From: an uncultured Chloroflexota bacterium
GTDB taxonomy: Bacteria; Chloroflexota; Anaerolineae; Anaerolineales; Villigracilaceae
Direction: 5' to 3'
Assembly: GCA_903914955.1 (NCBI GenBank)
Contig: CAIWRB010000162.1
Coordinates: forward strand, 1 to 42,507
Length of the DNA stretch: 42,507 nucleotides
A program made the position numbers and the translations under genes. Positions 1 through 9,999 of this stretch are shown here, one piece after another (positions within the stretch are counted from its first letter, which is position 1; every line of letters starts with the position of its first letter). Under the pieces are notes generated by a model that saw only the letters and a list, made by a program, of their open reading frames with translations, did no database searches and was not told the origin of the DNA.

Positions 1-1
1 A

Positions 2-592
2 CGAGAATTGATCATTACAAAAGAATCTCTCGAAGATGCGAATCGTGAATTGCAGACTGCGCTGGTTCGCGAACAAAAACTATCGCACACCGATTCGTTG
101 ACAGGCATTAACAACCGCCGTTACCTATTTGAACTTGCCGAGAACCAGATCGCGATCGCCTCACGCTATCAACAACCGCTGGCTGTGATGATGTTCGACA
201 TCGACCACTTTAAGCAGGTCAACGATTCATTTGGACACGATGTTGGCGACCAGATGCTGAGACGCGTGGCGCAAATCGCCTGTGCAGAACTGCGCAGCGC
301 AGATGTGATCGGACGCTATGGCGGCGAGGAATTCATTGTACTTATGCCGATGACCAACGCCCAACAAGCCTGCCTGCTGGCGGAGCGCATCCGCGCGGGT
401 GTGGCGGCCCTGCATGTGTTATCGGAAAAAGGGGATACATCCACCACGCTCAGCATTGGCATTGTGGAGATCAGCCACGCCCCGCGTTCGCATTCCAAAT
501 CAGTGGAGGATGTGTTTCGCAGCGCCGATAAGGCAATGTATAGCGCCAAGCAAGCCGGACGTAACCGTGTGGTGTCTATACCTTCACAATAA
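2..592 (+). CDS. Diguanylate cyclase (GGDEF), 5' end outside window
   Basis: This is the C-terminal part of a GGDEF-domain enzyme, which makes cyclic di-GMP from two GTP. The frame is open to the window edge, so the true start and any sensor domains lie upstream. A TTG at position 8 is probably not the start. A short coiled-coil-like stretch leads into the domain (DSLTGINNRR), followed by FDIDHFKQVND, the active-site GRYGGEEF, and the late motifs TLSIGI and ADKAMYSAKQAGRN. RSAD lies five residues before GGEEF and matches the RxxD product-inhibition I-site, so feedback-inhibited activity is likely. The domain is closely similar to the C-terminus of the MASE1 protein at 3238-6732, which points to duplication within the cluster. 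Enzyme family assignment is firm; the signal sensed is unknown. Confidence 0.93.
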   Translation, partial: RELIITKESLEDANRELQTALVREQKLSHTDSLTGINNRRYLFELAENQIAIASRYQQPLAVMMFDIDHFKQVNDSFGHDVGDQMLRRVAQIACAELRSADVIGRYGGEEFIVLMPMTNAQQACLLAERIRAGVAALHVLSEKGDTSTTLSIGIVEISHAPRSHSKSVEDVFRSADKAMYSAKQAGRNRVVSIPSQ

Positions 593-618
593 ATTAAACC
601 TGTCAAAGGAAATCATCC

Positions 619-3216
619 ATGAGCCAATATTCTCAAAAGGAAAAACGAACAACTTACGTTTTTATTTTTATTTTCCTTTTGCTGGCGGTGAGCATTTCTG
701 CGATCGGGTATGTTTCCTATCATAACTTTAAACAGCAATTCCGTACTCAAGCCGAGAGACAACTATCATCCATTGCGCAACTTAAAGTAAATCAACTGGC
801 TGGCTGGCGTCTGGAACGGCTGGCAGATGCCGAGTTGCTTCATCAGAACCAGGCTTTTGCATCTCTGGTGCAGGCCTACTTCAAAGATCCGCAGGATGCT
901 TCAGCTCGGGCGCAGATACAGGATTGGCTGGAAAGTTATAAGATATACAGTGAAAATGACCGCATTCGTTTGCTGGACGCAAAGGGTTTGACGCGTCTTT
1001 CCATCCCTCAGGAATTGCCGCCCATCTCATCTGTCGTTGCCAGCCGTATCCCGCAAGTGCTGCAATCTAACCAAGTGACGCTGGTGGATTTTTATCGCAG
1101 AGGGGATGACTCACAAATACGTCTCTCCCTCCTGATCCCGATCGTACATGCCCTGGCTGGTGATCAGGTATTGGGGGTGGTATCCATAAGTATAGATCCT
1201 GAAAAATTTTTGTATCCATTGATAAAAGAATGGCCTTTTGAGAGCACCACCGCCGAGACTCTGCTTGTGCGTCGTGATGGAAATGATGTACTCTTTTTGA
1301 ATGAGCTACGTTTCCAGCCAGACACAGCCATGAACCTGCGCTTTCCACTGGAGAAGACTGAAATTCTGGCCGTTAAATCTGTGCTGGGGCAAATTGATAT
1401 TGTAGAAGGCAAAGATTATCGCGGCGGGCAAGTGCTTGGTGCATTGCGCGCCATACCTAATTCACCCTGGTTCATGGTTGCACGCATAGATATCACTGAG
1501 GTCTATGCGCCGTTGAGTACAAGATTATGGCAAACCTTCGGAATGATCGGCATGGCAATTATTGTGGCGGGTACAGGTTTGACGACCATCTGGCGGCGGC
1601 AGCGCCGTCTATACTATCGTAATCAGGCTGAGGCGGAGAAATTAGCCCGCGAAAACGAACTACAGCTTAACGAAGCACAGGTTATCGCAAGGATGGGAAG
1701 TTATCGATTTGATTTTTCCACTGGAAAATGGAAAAGCTCTGAAGTGCTGGATAAAGTGCTTGGGATAGATAAAAATTATGACCGATCCATCGAAAGTTGG
1801 GCGGCACTCATTCATGCCGATGACCGCCATTTCATGACCGATTATTTCGCGAACGAAGTCATTGGCAATCGAACACGCTTCGATCACGAATACCGCATCG
1901 TTAGGCACGATGATCATGTTGAACGCTGGGTGCATGGCTTGGGGGAATTGGAATTTGATGCCGAGAACAAACTCGTTTCCATGCTGGGGACCATCCAGGA
2001 TATTACCGGGAGCAAGCGCGCCGAAGAAGTGATCAGCAAGAGCGAGGAAAAATACCGCAGGGTGGTCGAGACCGCATTCGAAGGCATTATCTTTTTAGAC
2101 GGCGACACCCGCATGACCTTTGTCAATAATCAAATGGCGTTCATGCTCGGATATACAGTTGAGGAAATGCTTGGGCAAAAGCTCGAATCTTTTCTTGATG
2201 AAAACCAATTAAGAGATCATCACCTGCAGATGAAAGAGAACGCGTTTGAGATGAAGGATGTTTATGAGCAGTGTTTCAAGAGAAAAGATGGGGGAAAACA
2301 CTGGACGCTCATGTCGCCCAGGGCGATCTTTGACTCGGATGGAAACCTGGAAGGTTTCTTTGGGATGATAACCGATATCAATGAGCGCAAAATTGCCGAA
2401 CAACAGCTCACTGAATATGCCGGGCGTCTTGAAGAAATGGTGGATGACCGCACGCGTGAATTACGCGATGCCCAGGAACAACTTGTGCGGCAGGAACGGC
2501 TGGCTTTACTGGGGCAGGTGGCGGGCAGCATTGGCCATGAACTGCGTAACCCGCTTGGTGTTATCTCAAACGCGATCTACTTCCTAAAAATGGCCCAACC
2601 CAACGCCAGCGAGAAGGTGAAGGAATATCTGACCATTATCGAGAAGGAAGCGCGTACCTCCGACAAGATCATCACCGATCTGCTGGACTTCGCCCGCCAC
2701 AGATCCGTTGACCGTGAATCTGTTCCCGTTGCTGATTTGATCCATGAGATGTTTGAGCGTTTTCCCGCACCCCTGTCTGTGACGGTGACGCTTGATATTC
2801 CGCCAGAACTGCCGAAGATATTTGTAGATCCTCATAATCTGGTTCAGATCCTTGGTAACCTGACGGTTAATGCCTGTCAGGCCATGCCAAAGGGAGGACA
2901 GTTATCAATTGCGTGTCGTAAGTCATCAACGATTAAGGAACAGGCATCAATAAGTTCTGACTCGCTGATCACTGACCCCTCGACTGCGCCAATTACAAAT
3001 AACTGGGTATTAATGAGTGTTAAAGATAGTGGTACGGGCATTTCTGTTGAAAATATGCCCAAGCTCTTCGAGCCGCTCTTCACAACCAAAACCAAAGGGA
3101 TTGGGCTGGGGCTGGCTGTCAGCAGGAAACTGATCGAGGCAAATGGAGGCCGCATCGAGGTCGAAAGCGAAGTTGGGCTGGGTTCCACCTTCACGCTTTG
3201 GCTGCCTGTCGACTAG
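619..3216 (+). CDS. Membrane sensor histidine kinase (CACHE-PAS-PAS-HisKA-HATPase)
   Basis: An 865-residue transmembrane sensor kinase. TM1 is at about residues 12-33. An extracytoplasmic region that looks like a double CACHE domain (about 40-295) is followed by TM2 (about 306-326). Two PAS domains (about 345-465 and 470-590, the second beginning SEEKYRRVVETAFEGI) lead through a coiled coil (TRELRDAQEQLVRQERL) to HisKA, with the phospho-acceptor His at residue 640 in GHELRNPLG. The HATPase has an N box (NLTVNACQAM), a G1 box (DSGTGI) and a G2 box (GIGLGLAVS). A loop in the HATPase (about 770-800) is longer than usual and Ser/Thr rich. AAGGAA before ATG 619 supports the start. The kinase core closely resembles that of 6844-9999. 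No receiver is attached, so the partner is probably the double-receiver protein at 9996 or another one in the cluster. Confidence 0.92.
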   Translation: MSQYSQKEKRTTYVFIFIFLLLAVSISAIGYVSYHNFKQQFRTQAERQLSSIAQLKVNQLAGWRLERLADAELLHQNQAFASLVQAYFKDPQDASARAQIQDWLESYKIYSENDRIRLLDAKGLTRLSIPQELPPISSVVASRIPQVLQSNQVTLVDFYRRGDDSQIRLSLLIPIVHALAGDQVLGVVSISIDPEKFLYPLIKEWPFESTTAETLLVRRDGNDVLFLNELRFQPDTAMNLRFPLEKTEILAVKSVLGQIDIVEGKDYRGGQVLGALRAIPNSPWFMVARIDITEVYAPLSTRLWQTFGMIGMAIIVAGTGLTTIWRRQRRLYYRNQAEAEKLARENELQLNEAQVIARMGSYRFDFSTGKWKSSEVLDKVLGIDKNYDRSIESWAALIHADDRHFMTDYFANEVIGNRTRFDHEYRIVRHDDHVERWVHGLGELEFDAENKLVSMLGTIQDITGSKRAEEVISKSEEKYRRVVETAFEGIIFLDGDTRMTFVNNQMAFMLGYTVEEMLGQKLESFLDENQLRDHHLQMKENAFEMKDVYEQCFKRKDGGKHWTLMSPRAIFDSDGNLEGFFGMITDINERKIAEQQLTEYAGRLEEMVDDRTRELRDAQEQLVRQERLALLGQVAGSIGHELRNPLGVISNAIYFLKMAQPNASEKVKEYLTIIEKEARTSDKIITDLLDFARHRSVDRESVPVADLIHEMFERFPAPLSVTVTLDIPPELPKIFVDPHNLVQILGNLTVNACQAMPKGGQLSIACRKSSTIKEQASISSDSLITDPSTAPITNNWVLMSVKDSGTGISVENMPKLFEPLFTTKTKGIGLGLAVSRKLIEANGGRIEVESEVGLGSTFTLWLPVD

Positions 3217-3237
3217 GACTAAAAAATGGAGAATCCC

Positions 3238-6200
3238 ATGAACGAAATCCAGAATAAGGCGCTGATAGATCAACTAGAGCGGTTTTGGCCGCAGATGCTC
3301 CGCTGGGCATTGATCGCGTTCGCTTACTGGATTGCAGTACGCCTTGGGCTTTTGTTCGTAGCACAGCCTGAAGGGATCGCCTCAGTTTGGCCCGCGAGCG
3401 GTTTGGTGCTGGCGATTTTATTGCTTAACCCAAAAAGCCAGTGGACAAAACTTCTCGCAGTTATTTTTGTTGTGAATGCGGTCGGGAATTGGAGCGGCGG
3501 TAACACGATTGCGGTGAGTCTGGGGTTTGCGCTGGCCAATTCGCTTGAGCCGTTTCTCGGCGCATGGGTCATGACGTATTTTTGTAGATCTAAAATTACC
3601 TTCGAGAGCATTCGGGAAGTAATGGCTTTATTTAGTGTAGCGCTCATTGTAAATGGCGTTAGCGCCTTGCTGGGAGCGGCCATACCCGCGATCGCTTTCA
3701 ATGTTCAATTTTTTAAGGCATGGCAGCTTTGGTGGGCCGCGGATGGGTTGGGGATAATTCTTATGACGCCGCTAATTGTCAGCCTGTTCACCAGCCCGGT
3801 CGACATACGATCGATCACAGCGCGCCGCACGCTTGAAGCAGTTTGCCTTTTGTCGATCATGCTTTCATTTGCGTGGTTGTTGTTTGGCGGGTTTACTGAT
3901 CCCGCACATCCGCTGCTGCGGAATTATATGGTTTTCCCGTTCGTGATCTGGCTGGCGTTCAGATTCCGACTCCACGGTATGGCTGGCGCGCTGCTGTTGT
4001 TTGCCGCCATTGCCACCGGGTACACTTTACAAAATATTGGCATCTTCGCAATTGCAGGTCAGACCCTGTCCGAACACCTCGTATCAGTTCAAATATTTCT
4101 CAGTGTAATAACCTTTTCGGGCTTTCTATTGAATGCCTTGGTCACAGAGCATAATCATGCGGAGATCGTTTTGCAGGCGAGTGAGGCAAATTTCAGGAAC
4201 CTGGTTGAGAGCGCGCCGGAGGGTATTCTGATCGCCTCATCTGATGGACGGCATGTCTACGCCAACCACCATGCTGTCGAAATTCTGGGTTACTCGCCCG
4301 ATGAGATTGTATTAACCAAGCAAAAAGATCTGGCGGATTCGGCGGCCTACCCTCTTTTGAGGCAAAGGTTGGAGGACCGTATTGCAGGGCTGCCGGTGCC
4401 GCATACGTATGAAACGAATATCCGCCGCAAAGACGGTTCGAGTTTTCGGGCGGAGATCACTGGAACACGAACCAGCTGGGAGGGAGAGTTCAATGATCTG
4501 GTGTTCATCCGCGATATTACCGAACGCAAACAGGCTGAACAAAATCTGCAAAAAAAGGAATCCAACCTAAGTGCTTTAATATCCAACACAAGAGACAGTA
4601 TCTGGGCAGTAGATGCGGAATATCGTTTGGTCATCAACAACGAGCAGTTTTTAGGGATGATAGAGGAAACAATAAAACACGCGATCGGAATAGGAAAAAG
4701 TGTGCTGTTGGAAGAAATTCCACAGGAATTACGCGAACGCTGGCGCAGTTATTATGATCGCGCCTTGGGTGGTGAAATATTCAGCATCGAAACTAAAATG
4801 CTTTTTACCGAACAAGACCTTTATATGGAATATAGCTTTCATCCCATCCGGAAGTTAGATGAAAGCATTAGCGGAGTTGTTGTTTCAGGGCACGATATTA
4901 CTGAACGCAAACAGGCTGAATCCATGCTGAGGGTGCGTTTGGATCTCAGCAAATTTTCCGACTCTCATTCGCTGGATGAACTGCAGCAAAAGATGCTCGA
5001 CGAAGCCGAAGTATTGACCGGCAGTCAGATCGGCTTTGTGCATTTTCTTGAAGCCGATCAAAAGACATTGTTGCTGCAAACATGGTCTAGTAACACTCTC
5101 AAGAACATGTGTACCGCCGAAGGCAAGGGACAGCATTATTCGGTGGATAAAGCCGGTGTATGGGTGGATTGTGTTTCGACGCGTGCGCCCGTGATCCATA
5201 ATGATTATCCAAACCTTGAGCATCGCAAAGGACTTCCAGAAGGTCATGCTCCTGTTCTGCGCGAACTTGTTGTGCCTGTTATTCGCAATGACTCTATTGT
5301 CATGATCATGGGCGTTGGTAATAAGCCGACTGATTTTACCAATGTGGATGTTGAGATCATGTCTCAATTAGCTGATTCGGCCTGGGATATTATTCAACGC
5401 AAGCGGGCGGAGCAACAGCTTAAAATAAACGAATCCATGCTCGCCGAGATGGGTATAACGGCAAAAGTAGGCGCGTGGAAAGTTGATCTGAAAACAATGC
5501 AGCAGACATGGACGGAAGAGGTCTATCTGATCCATGAACTGGATCGGTCTTTTTATCCCACCTATGAAAATGGAATTGAATTTTACCCTCCGGTCTCCAG
5601 ACCTGTTATTGAGAAAGTCCTACAGCGAGCCATTGAAAATGGAGAGCCGTTTGACCTTGAATTGGAATTCGTTACCGCCGGGGGGACCCACAAATGGGTT
5701 CATGTCATTGGGAAGAAGGATGTTGAAAGTAACGATATCCATGGAACATTTCAAGATGTTACCGAACAAGTGCTGGCAAGGGACGCCTTGCAAGACAGTG
5801 AGTTCTTTATCAAAAGTATCCTTAACTCGCTAACTGCACAGATTGCGGTGTTGGATGGGCAAGGCGTGATCGTGGCGGTCAACGAAGCCTGGAAGAAGTT
5901 TGGGCGTGAAAATGGCAGCCCTGATCCTACAGATTATTTAGGCTCCAATTACCTTGCCGCGTGTGAAGCGGCAATTGAGCAGGGTGATCCGGTTGCCCGC
6001 CGCGTGGATCAGGGTATTCGCGCGGTGTTGGATGGGACTGAGACGCATTTCAGTATTGAATATCCATGTCATTCACTGAAACAAAAGCGTTGGTTCTCGG
6101 TACGTGTGGTACCCCAGCATCATTCCGGCCGGGGAGTGGTGGTGATCCACGAGGATATCTCCAATCGCAAGCAGGCCGAACAAGCGCTCGAAGCGGCGAA

Positions 6201-6732
6201 CCTCGCCTTGCAGACCACACTGGCACGTGAGCAGGAATTGGCGCGCACTGATCCGCTGACCGGTATTGACAATCGCCGCAACCTGATCGATCGTGCCAAA
6301 CATGAATTGGACATTGCCGCCCGCTACCGGCAGCCGCTCTCTGTGATCTTATTCGACCTAGATCATTTCAAAAGCATCAACGACACCTTCGGTCACACAG
6401 TTGGTGACCATATTCTGCAGCGGATTACGCAGTTCGCCTGTGCCCAACTCCGTTCGGCTGATGTGATCGGGCGTTATGGTGGCGAAGAATTCGTCATCCT
6501 CATGCCAATGACTAAACCCGAACAGGCCTTTTCACTGGCGGAGCGCATCCGAGAGGATGTTGCAGCATATTCAATGCCAACGCCAAAAGGAGAAGTCAGC
6601 GTCACGCTCAGCATCGGCATTGTTGAACTCTCGCAGGTTGAATCTGTGGAAGAGGTGTTTCACCGCGCCGACGAAGCAATGTATGCCGCCAAGCAAGCCG
6701 GGCGCAATTGCACAAGGATCGGCTCTATATGA
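3238..6732 (+). CDS. MASE1-PAS-PAS-GAF-PAS-PAS-GGDEF diguanylate cyclase
   Basis: A membrane-anchored diguanylate cyclase of 1164 residues. An N-terminal MASE1-type membrane domain (about residues 10-295, several hydrophobic segments, motif SVWPASGLVLAILL) is followed by two PAS domains (about 310-555), a GAF domain (about 560-720), two more PAS domains (about 730-970), a coiled coil and GGDEF (about 990-1160). The active site GGEEF is at 1081-1085 and the I-site RSAD at 1072-1075, so product inhibition is likely. ATG 3226 is in frame, but GGAG at 3228-3231 sits six bases before ATG 3238, which is therefore preferred. It starts 21 bases after the preceding kinase stop, so the two are probably co-transcribed. 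MASE1 ligands are largely unknown; the GAF and PAS domains suggest integration of several cytoplasmic signals. Confidence 0.92.
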   Translation: MNEIQNKALIDQLERFWPQMLRWALIAFAYWIAVRLGLLFVAQPEGIASVWPASGLVLAILLLNPKSQWTKLLAVIFVVNAVGNWSGGNTIAVSLGFALANSLEPFLGAWVMTYFCRSKITFESIREVMALFSVALIVNGVSALLGAAIPAIAFNVQFFKAWQLWWAADGLGIILMTPLIVSLFTSPVDIRSITARRTLEAVCLLSIMLSFAWLLFGGFTDPAHPLLRNYMVFPFVIWLAFRFRLHGMAGALLLFAAIATGYTLQNIGIFAIAGQTLSEHLVSVQIFLSVITFSGFLLNALVTEHNHAEIVLQASEANFRNLVESAPEGILIASSDGRHVYANHHAVEILGYSPDEIVLTKQKDLADSAAYPLLRQRLEDRIAGLPVPHTYETNIRRKDGSSFRAEITGTRTSWEGEFNDLVFIRDITERKQAEQNLQKKESNLSALISNTRDSIWAVDAEYRLVINNEQFLGMIEETIKHAIGIGKSVLLEEIPQELRERWRSYYDRALGGEIFSIETKMLFTEQDLYMEYSFHPIRKLDESISGVVVSGHDITERKQAESMLRVRLDLSKFSDSHSLDELQQKMLDEAEVLTGSQIGFVHFLEADQKTLLLQTWSSNTLKNMCTAEGKGQHYSVDKAGVWVDCVSTRAPVIHNDYPNLEHRKGLPEGHAPVLRELVVPVIRNDSIVMIMGVGNKPTDFTNVDVEIMSQLADSAWDIIQRKRAEQQLKINESMLAEMGITAKVGAWKVDLKTMQQTWTEEVYLIHELDRSFYPTYENGIEFYPPVSRPVIEKVLQRAIENGEPFDLELEFVTAGGTHKWVHVIGKKDVESNDIHGTFQDVTEQVLARDALQDSEFFIKSILNSLTAQIAVLDGQGVIVAVNEAWKKFGRENGSPDPTDYLGSNYLAACEAAIEQGDPVARRVDQGIRAVLDGTETHFSIEYPCHSLKQKRWFSVRVVPQHHSGRGVVVIHEDISNRKQAEQALEAANLALQTTLAREQELARTDPLTGIDNRRNLIDRAKHELDIAARYRQPLSVILFDLDHFKSINDTFGHTVGDHILQRITQFACAQLRSADVIGRYGGEEFVILMPMTKPEQAFSLAERIREDVAAYSMPTPKGEVSVTLSIGIVELSQVESVEEVFHRADEAMYAAKQAGRNCTRIGSI

Positions 6733-6843
6733 AAAAAAGAACCTGTCACGAAAAAAATAATCAGGAACTTCATTGTCGGATGAATGGGAAGTTGGGCAGG
6801 TGCAGTCAATGTTCCATTTGGCTGCCGGTAAACTGAGGAATTC

Positions 6844-9800
6844 ATGAATATTGAAATTGATATTCACACGCTTGCCATTGTTCTAAGCCTTATTAATTTC
6901 CTGCAGGTCATTGCCCTCTATGTCCAATACAGGTTGGAAAAAAATCGCAGCGGGCCGGGTTGGTGGATTCTTGGTAACACCGCTGTGGCACTGGGGTTTG
7001 TCTTCAATTACGTGCGGGATAACCCAACCTTTGGGCTGATCGCGATCGTAGCAAACAATGTTCTGTTCGTCTCCGGTATGCTGCTGCTTTATGTTGGCGT
7101 GCTGCGTTTCTTTGATCAACGCGAACGGCGTGGCTGGCTGATTACGTTCTGTGTACTCTTCACACTGGCCATCATTTATTTCACCTATCTCAATGATGAT
7201 CTGGCGGCTCGGAGGGTGTTGCTCTCCTCTGCGATAGCCGCGATTTCATTTTTAATTACATGGTCTCTCCTAAAGCGTACGGTGCGCTCGGTTACGGCTT
7301 CGGCCCATTTTTTGGCTGTAGTATTTCTAGCCACCGGTATTTTCTTTGTGATGCGTATGCTCTCTGCGTTTAGTGGCGCACCGCTAGGCGGCATTTTTAC
7401 ACCAACCGTTACACAAACCGCAACGTATCTGTTCATCCTCATCGCCAGTACGCTGTGGACGTTTGGATTGATCATCTTCGTCAACCAGCGTTTGAGTGAG
7501 GAGAGCCGCGAGGTTAGCGAAAACCAGGACTTGATCTTTAATACCAGCCCTGATGCGGTCCTGATCACCCGCCTGGCTGACGGCTTGTTTGTTGGCATCA
7601 ATTATGGATTTACGGTGCTGACTGGTTTCACCAGAGCGGAAGTGATCGGTAGATCCATTTTGGAAGTTAATATTTGGAAAAATCCCAAGGATCGTCAACA
7701 ACTTGTCGAACTGTTGCTTGAAAAAGGGGTTTGTGAAAACCTTGAAGCGGTTTTTCAGCGCAAGAACGGCAGTCAAATGATCGGGATGGTATTTGCCAAG
7801 ATAATTACTCTGCAAGGCGTGGCGCATATTGTCAGCGTGACGCATGACATCACTGAACGCAAACAGGCGGAAGATGCGCTGCGCGAGAGCGAGGAAAAAT
7901 TTAGAGAGCTGGCAAATCTCCTGCCGCAGACGATCTTTGAGTCTGACACACAGGGGAACCTTACTTATGTGAACAAGCAGGCCTATGGAATATTTGGATA
8001 CACGGAAAATGATTCGATGATCGGTGTAAACACCCTGAACTTCTACACACCCGAATCTAAAATAAGAGCCATTGAAAACATAAAGCGCAGAATATCCGGT
8101 GAACCCATGGGGAGCAATGAATACACCATGCTACGTAAAGATGGTTCGACATTTAAGGCTCTGGTCTACTCGAATTCGATATGGAAAGAAAAGAAACCCG
8201 TGGGGTTGCGGGGAATTATTGTTGACATAACCGAGCTGCGGCATGCGGAAGAATCCCTGCGGGAGAGGGAAGAACAACACCGCACCATTCTCCAAGTCGC
8301 GTTGGACGGTTTTTGGATGTCGGACATGTATGGCCGGTTATTGGAAGTCAACGACTCCTATTGTCAGATGAGCGGTTATGACGCCTCGGAATTGCTGACC
8401 ATGCGCATCTCTGATCTTGAGAGTGTCGAAACGGAGCATGAAACATCCGCGCATCTCCAGATGGTCAAGACCCTTGGTGAGAGTCGTTTTGAGTCTCGGC
8501 ACCGTCGCAAGGATGGCAGTATTTTTAACGTTGAGATCAGCGTTCAATACCGTGCAGATGAAGGTGGGCGGTGCATCGCTTTTCTGCGCGATATCACTGA
8601 ACGCAAACAAGCCGAGGAAAGAACCCAGACCTTGGTGGAACGCTGGTCGATCGTCTATCGGGCAGGCGAGGAGATTGGCGCTAGTTTGGATACAGAACAG
8701 GTTTTTCGGGCGGTCCATCACGCCGTTGGGCAGGTCATGCCTTCCGAGGATTTCCTGATCAGTCTATATGATGAAAACCGCAATCTATTGTGGGGGGATT
8801 ATATTATTGAGAACGGTATACGGGTATCTTCGAATTCACATCAATATAAAAACAATAAAAAGATTGCGCCGAATCCACAACTGGCAGATCTAGGCCTGGG
8901 AGGTTTCATCATCCATTCCGGACAATCAGTGCTCTTGAACAGCCCGGAGCAGATCAAGGCAAGCGGTATAAAATTCTTGCCATATGGAAGCGGAGTTCCC
9001 ACCTCTTCGGTGCTGGCAGTTCCAATTCAACTTAAGGGAAAGATGCTCGGTATCATCTCTGCTCAGAGTTATCAATCGGGCGCGTATACACCGGAAGATC
9101 AGGAACTGCTTGAAATGTTGGCCAGCCATGCCGCGATCGCCATTGACAATGCCAGCCTGTTCGAGCGGGCTCAACAGGAGATAGTGGAACGGGTGCAGGC
9201 TGAAGAGGAAGTCCGTCAATTAAATTTCACTCTCGAAAAACGCATCAAAGAACGCACCCGCGAATTGAGCGATGCCCAGGAACAACTGGTGCGCCACGAG
9301 AAATTGTCTGTGCTCGGGCAAATGGCGAGCAGCGTTGGGCATGAATTGCGCAACCCGCTCGGCGTGATCACCAGCGCGATCTATTATCTAAAACTTGTGC
9401 AGCCGGATGCGAATGAAAAGATCAAGCAATATCTTGGCATAATTGAACAGGAAGTCCAAACTTCTGAAAAGATCATCACCGATCTTTTGGATTTCGCCCG
9501 TATCAAATCCGTTGACCGTGAAGCCGTTGCGGTTTCCGAGTTGGTTAATCAAACCCTGGCCCGTTTCCCCGTACCAAATACGGTGGATGTAACCATCGAG
9601 ATCCCAAATGATCTGCCGCAGGTTTTTGTTGATCCACGCCAGATCGTTCAGGTGCTTGGAAACATAACTCTCAATGCCTGTCAGGCGATGGCTTCTCCTG
9701 CGGGAGAAGCCGCATCAAATGGTGGCGTGCCCAAACATGGACTTTTGTCACTTCACGCTAATTTACAAGGTGATATGATAAATATTGTCGTAAAAGACGA

Positions 9801-9999
9801 TGGAGTTGGTATTCCAACGGATAATATTCAAAAAATTTTTGAGCCGCTTTTCACCACAAAGGCCAAAGGGGTCGGTTTGGGACTCCCCGTCAGCCAGAAA
9901 CTGACCCAGGCAAATGGCGGCAGTATTGAAGTACAGAGTGAAGTTGGTAATGGTAGCTCGTTTAATGTGTTTTTACCGATCTATAAGGAGGCAAAATGA
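6844..9999 (+). CDS. 7TM-PAS-PAS-PAS-GAF sensor histidine kinase
   Basis: A 1051-residue membrane histidine kinase. Seven hydrophobic segments fill residues 6-230. Then come three PAS domains (about 230-340, 345-465 and 470-590), a GAF domain (about 605-770), a coiled coil (ERTRELSDAQEQLVRHEKL), HisKA with His833 in GHELRNPLG, and HATPase (LNACQAM, DDGVGI, GVGLGLPVS). GAGG upstream of ATG 6844 supports the start. The last codons overlap the next gene as ATGA, so this kinase and the double receiver are translationally coupled and are likely partners. An insertion of about 12-16 residues after NACQAM, absent from the paralogue at 619-3216, coincides with a perfect DNA palindrome at 9690-9711. 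The 111 bases before the gene show no other feature. Confidence 0.92.
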   Translation: MNIEIDIHTLAIVLSLINFLQVIALYVQYRLEKNRSGPGWWILGNTAVALGFVFNYVRDNPTFGLIAIVANNVLFVSGMLLLYVGVLRFFDQRERRGWLITFCVLFTLAIIYFTYLNDDLAARRVLLSSAIAAISFLITWSLLKRTVRSVTASAHFLAVVFLATGIFFVMRMLSAFSGAPLGGIFTPTVTQTATYLFILIASTLWTFGLIIFVNQRLSEESREVSENQDLIFNTSPDAVLITRLADGLFVGINYGFTVLTGFTRAEVIGRSILEVNIWKNPKDRQQLVELLLEKGVCENLEAVFQRKNGSQMIGMVFAKIITLQGVAHIVSVTHDITERKQAEDALRESEEKFRELANLLPQTIFESDTQGNLTYVNKQAYGIFGYTENDSMIGVNTLNFYTPESKIRAIENIKRRISGEPMGSNEYTMLRKDGSTFKALVYSNSIWKEKKPVGLRGIIVDITELRHAEESLREREEQHRTILQVALDGFWMSDMYGRLLEVNDSYCQMSGYDASELLTMRISDLESVETEHETSAHLQMVKTLGESRFESRHRRKDGSIFNVEISVQYRADEGGRCIAFLRDITERKQAEERTQTLVERWSIVYRAGEEIGASLDTEQVFRAVHHAVGQVMPSEDFLISLYDENRNLLWGDYIIENGIRVSSNSHQYKNNKKIAPNPQLADLGLGGFIIHSGQSVLLNSPEQIKASGIKFLPYGSGVPTSSVLAVPIQLKGKMLGIISAQSYQSGAYTPEDQELLEMLASHAAIAIDNASLFERAQQEIVERVQAEEEVRQLNFTLEKRIKERTRELSDAQEQLVRHEKLSVLGQMASSVGHELRNPLGVITSAIYYLKLVQPDANEKIKQYLGIIEQEVQTSEKIITDLLDFARIKSVDREAVAVSELVNQTLARFPVPNTVDVTIEIPNDLPQVFVDPRQIVQVLGNITLNACQAMASPAGEAASNGGVPKHGLLSLHANLQGDMINIVVKDDGVGIPTDNIQKIFEPLFTTKAKGVGLGLPVSQKLTQANGGSIEVQSEVGNGSSFNVFLPIYKEAK
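9690..9711. repeat. Palindrome inside the kinase HATPase domain
   Basis: GGCTTCTCC and GGAGAAGCC form a perfect 9-base inverted repeat around TGCG. It encodes part of an extra loop (ASPAGEAASNGG) that the paralogous kinase lacks at the same place. This looks like a short dispersed palindromic element accepted in frame. Copies elsewhere in the genome cannot be checked here. Confidence 0.55.

Noticed and set aside
6733-6843. Possible promoter or small gene in the 111-base gap before the 7TM kinase
   Set aside because: No ORF, no hairpin and no clear -35/-10 pair was found; only the GAGG ribosome site at its end.
147-9140. GCGATCGC-like octamers scattered in the signalling genes
   Set aside because: They resemble cyanobacterial HIP1 sites, but only a few are seen, mostly as Ala/Ile codon runs in coding sequence, and no enrichment can be shown by eye.
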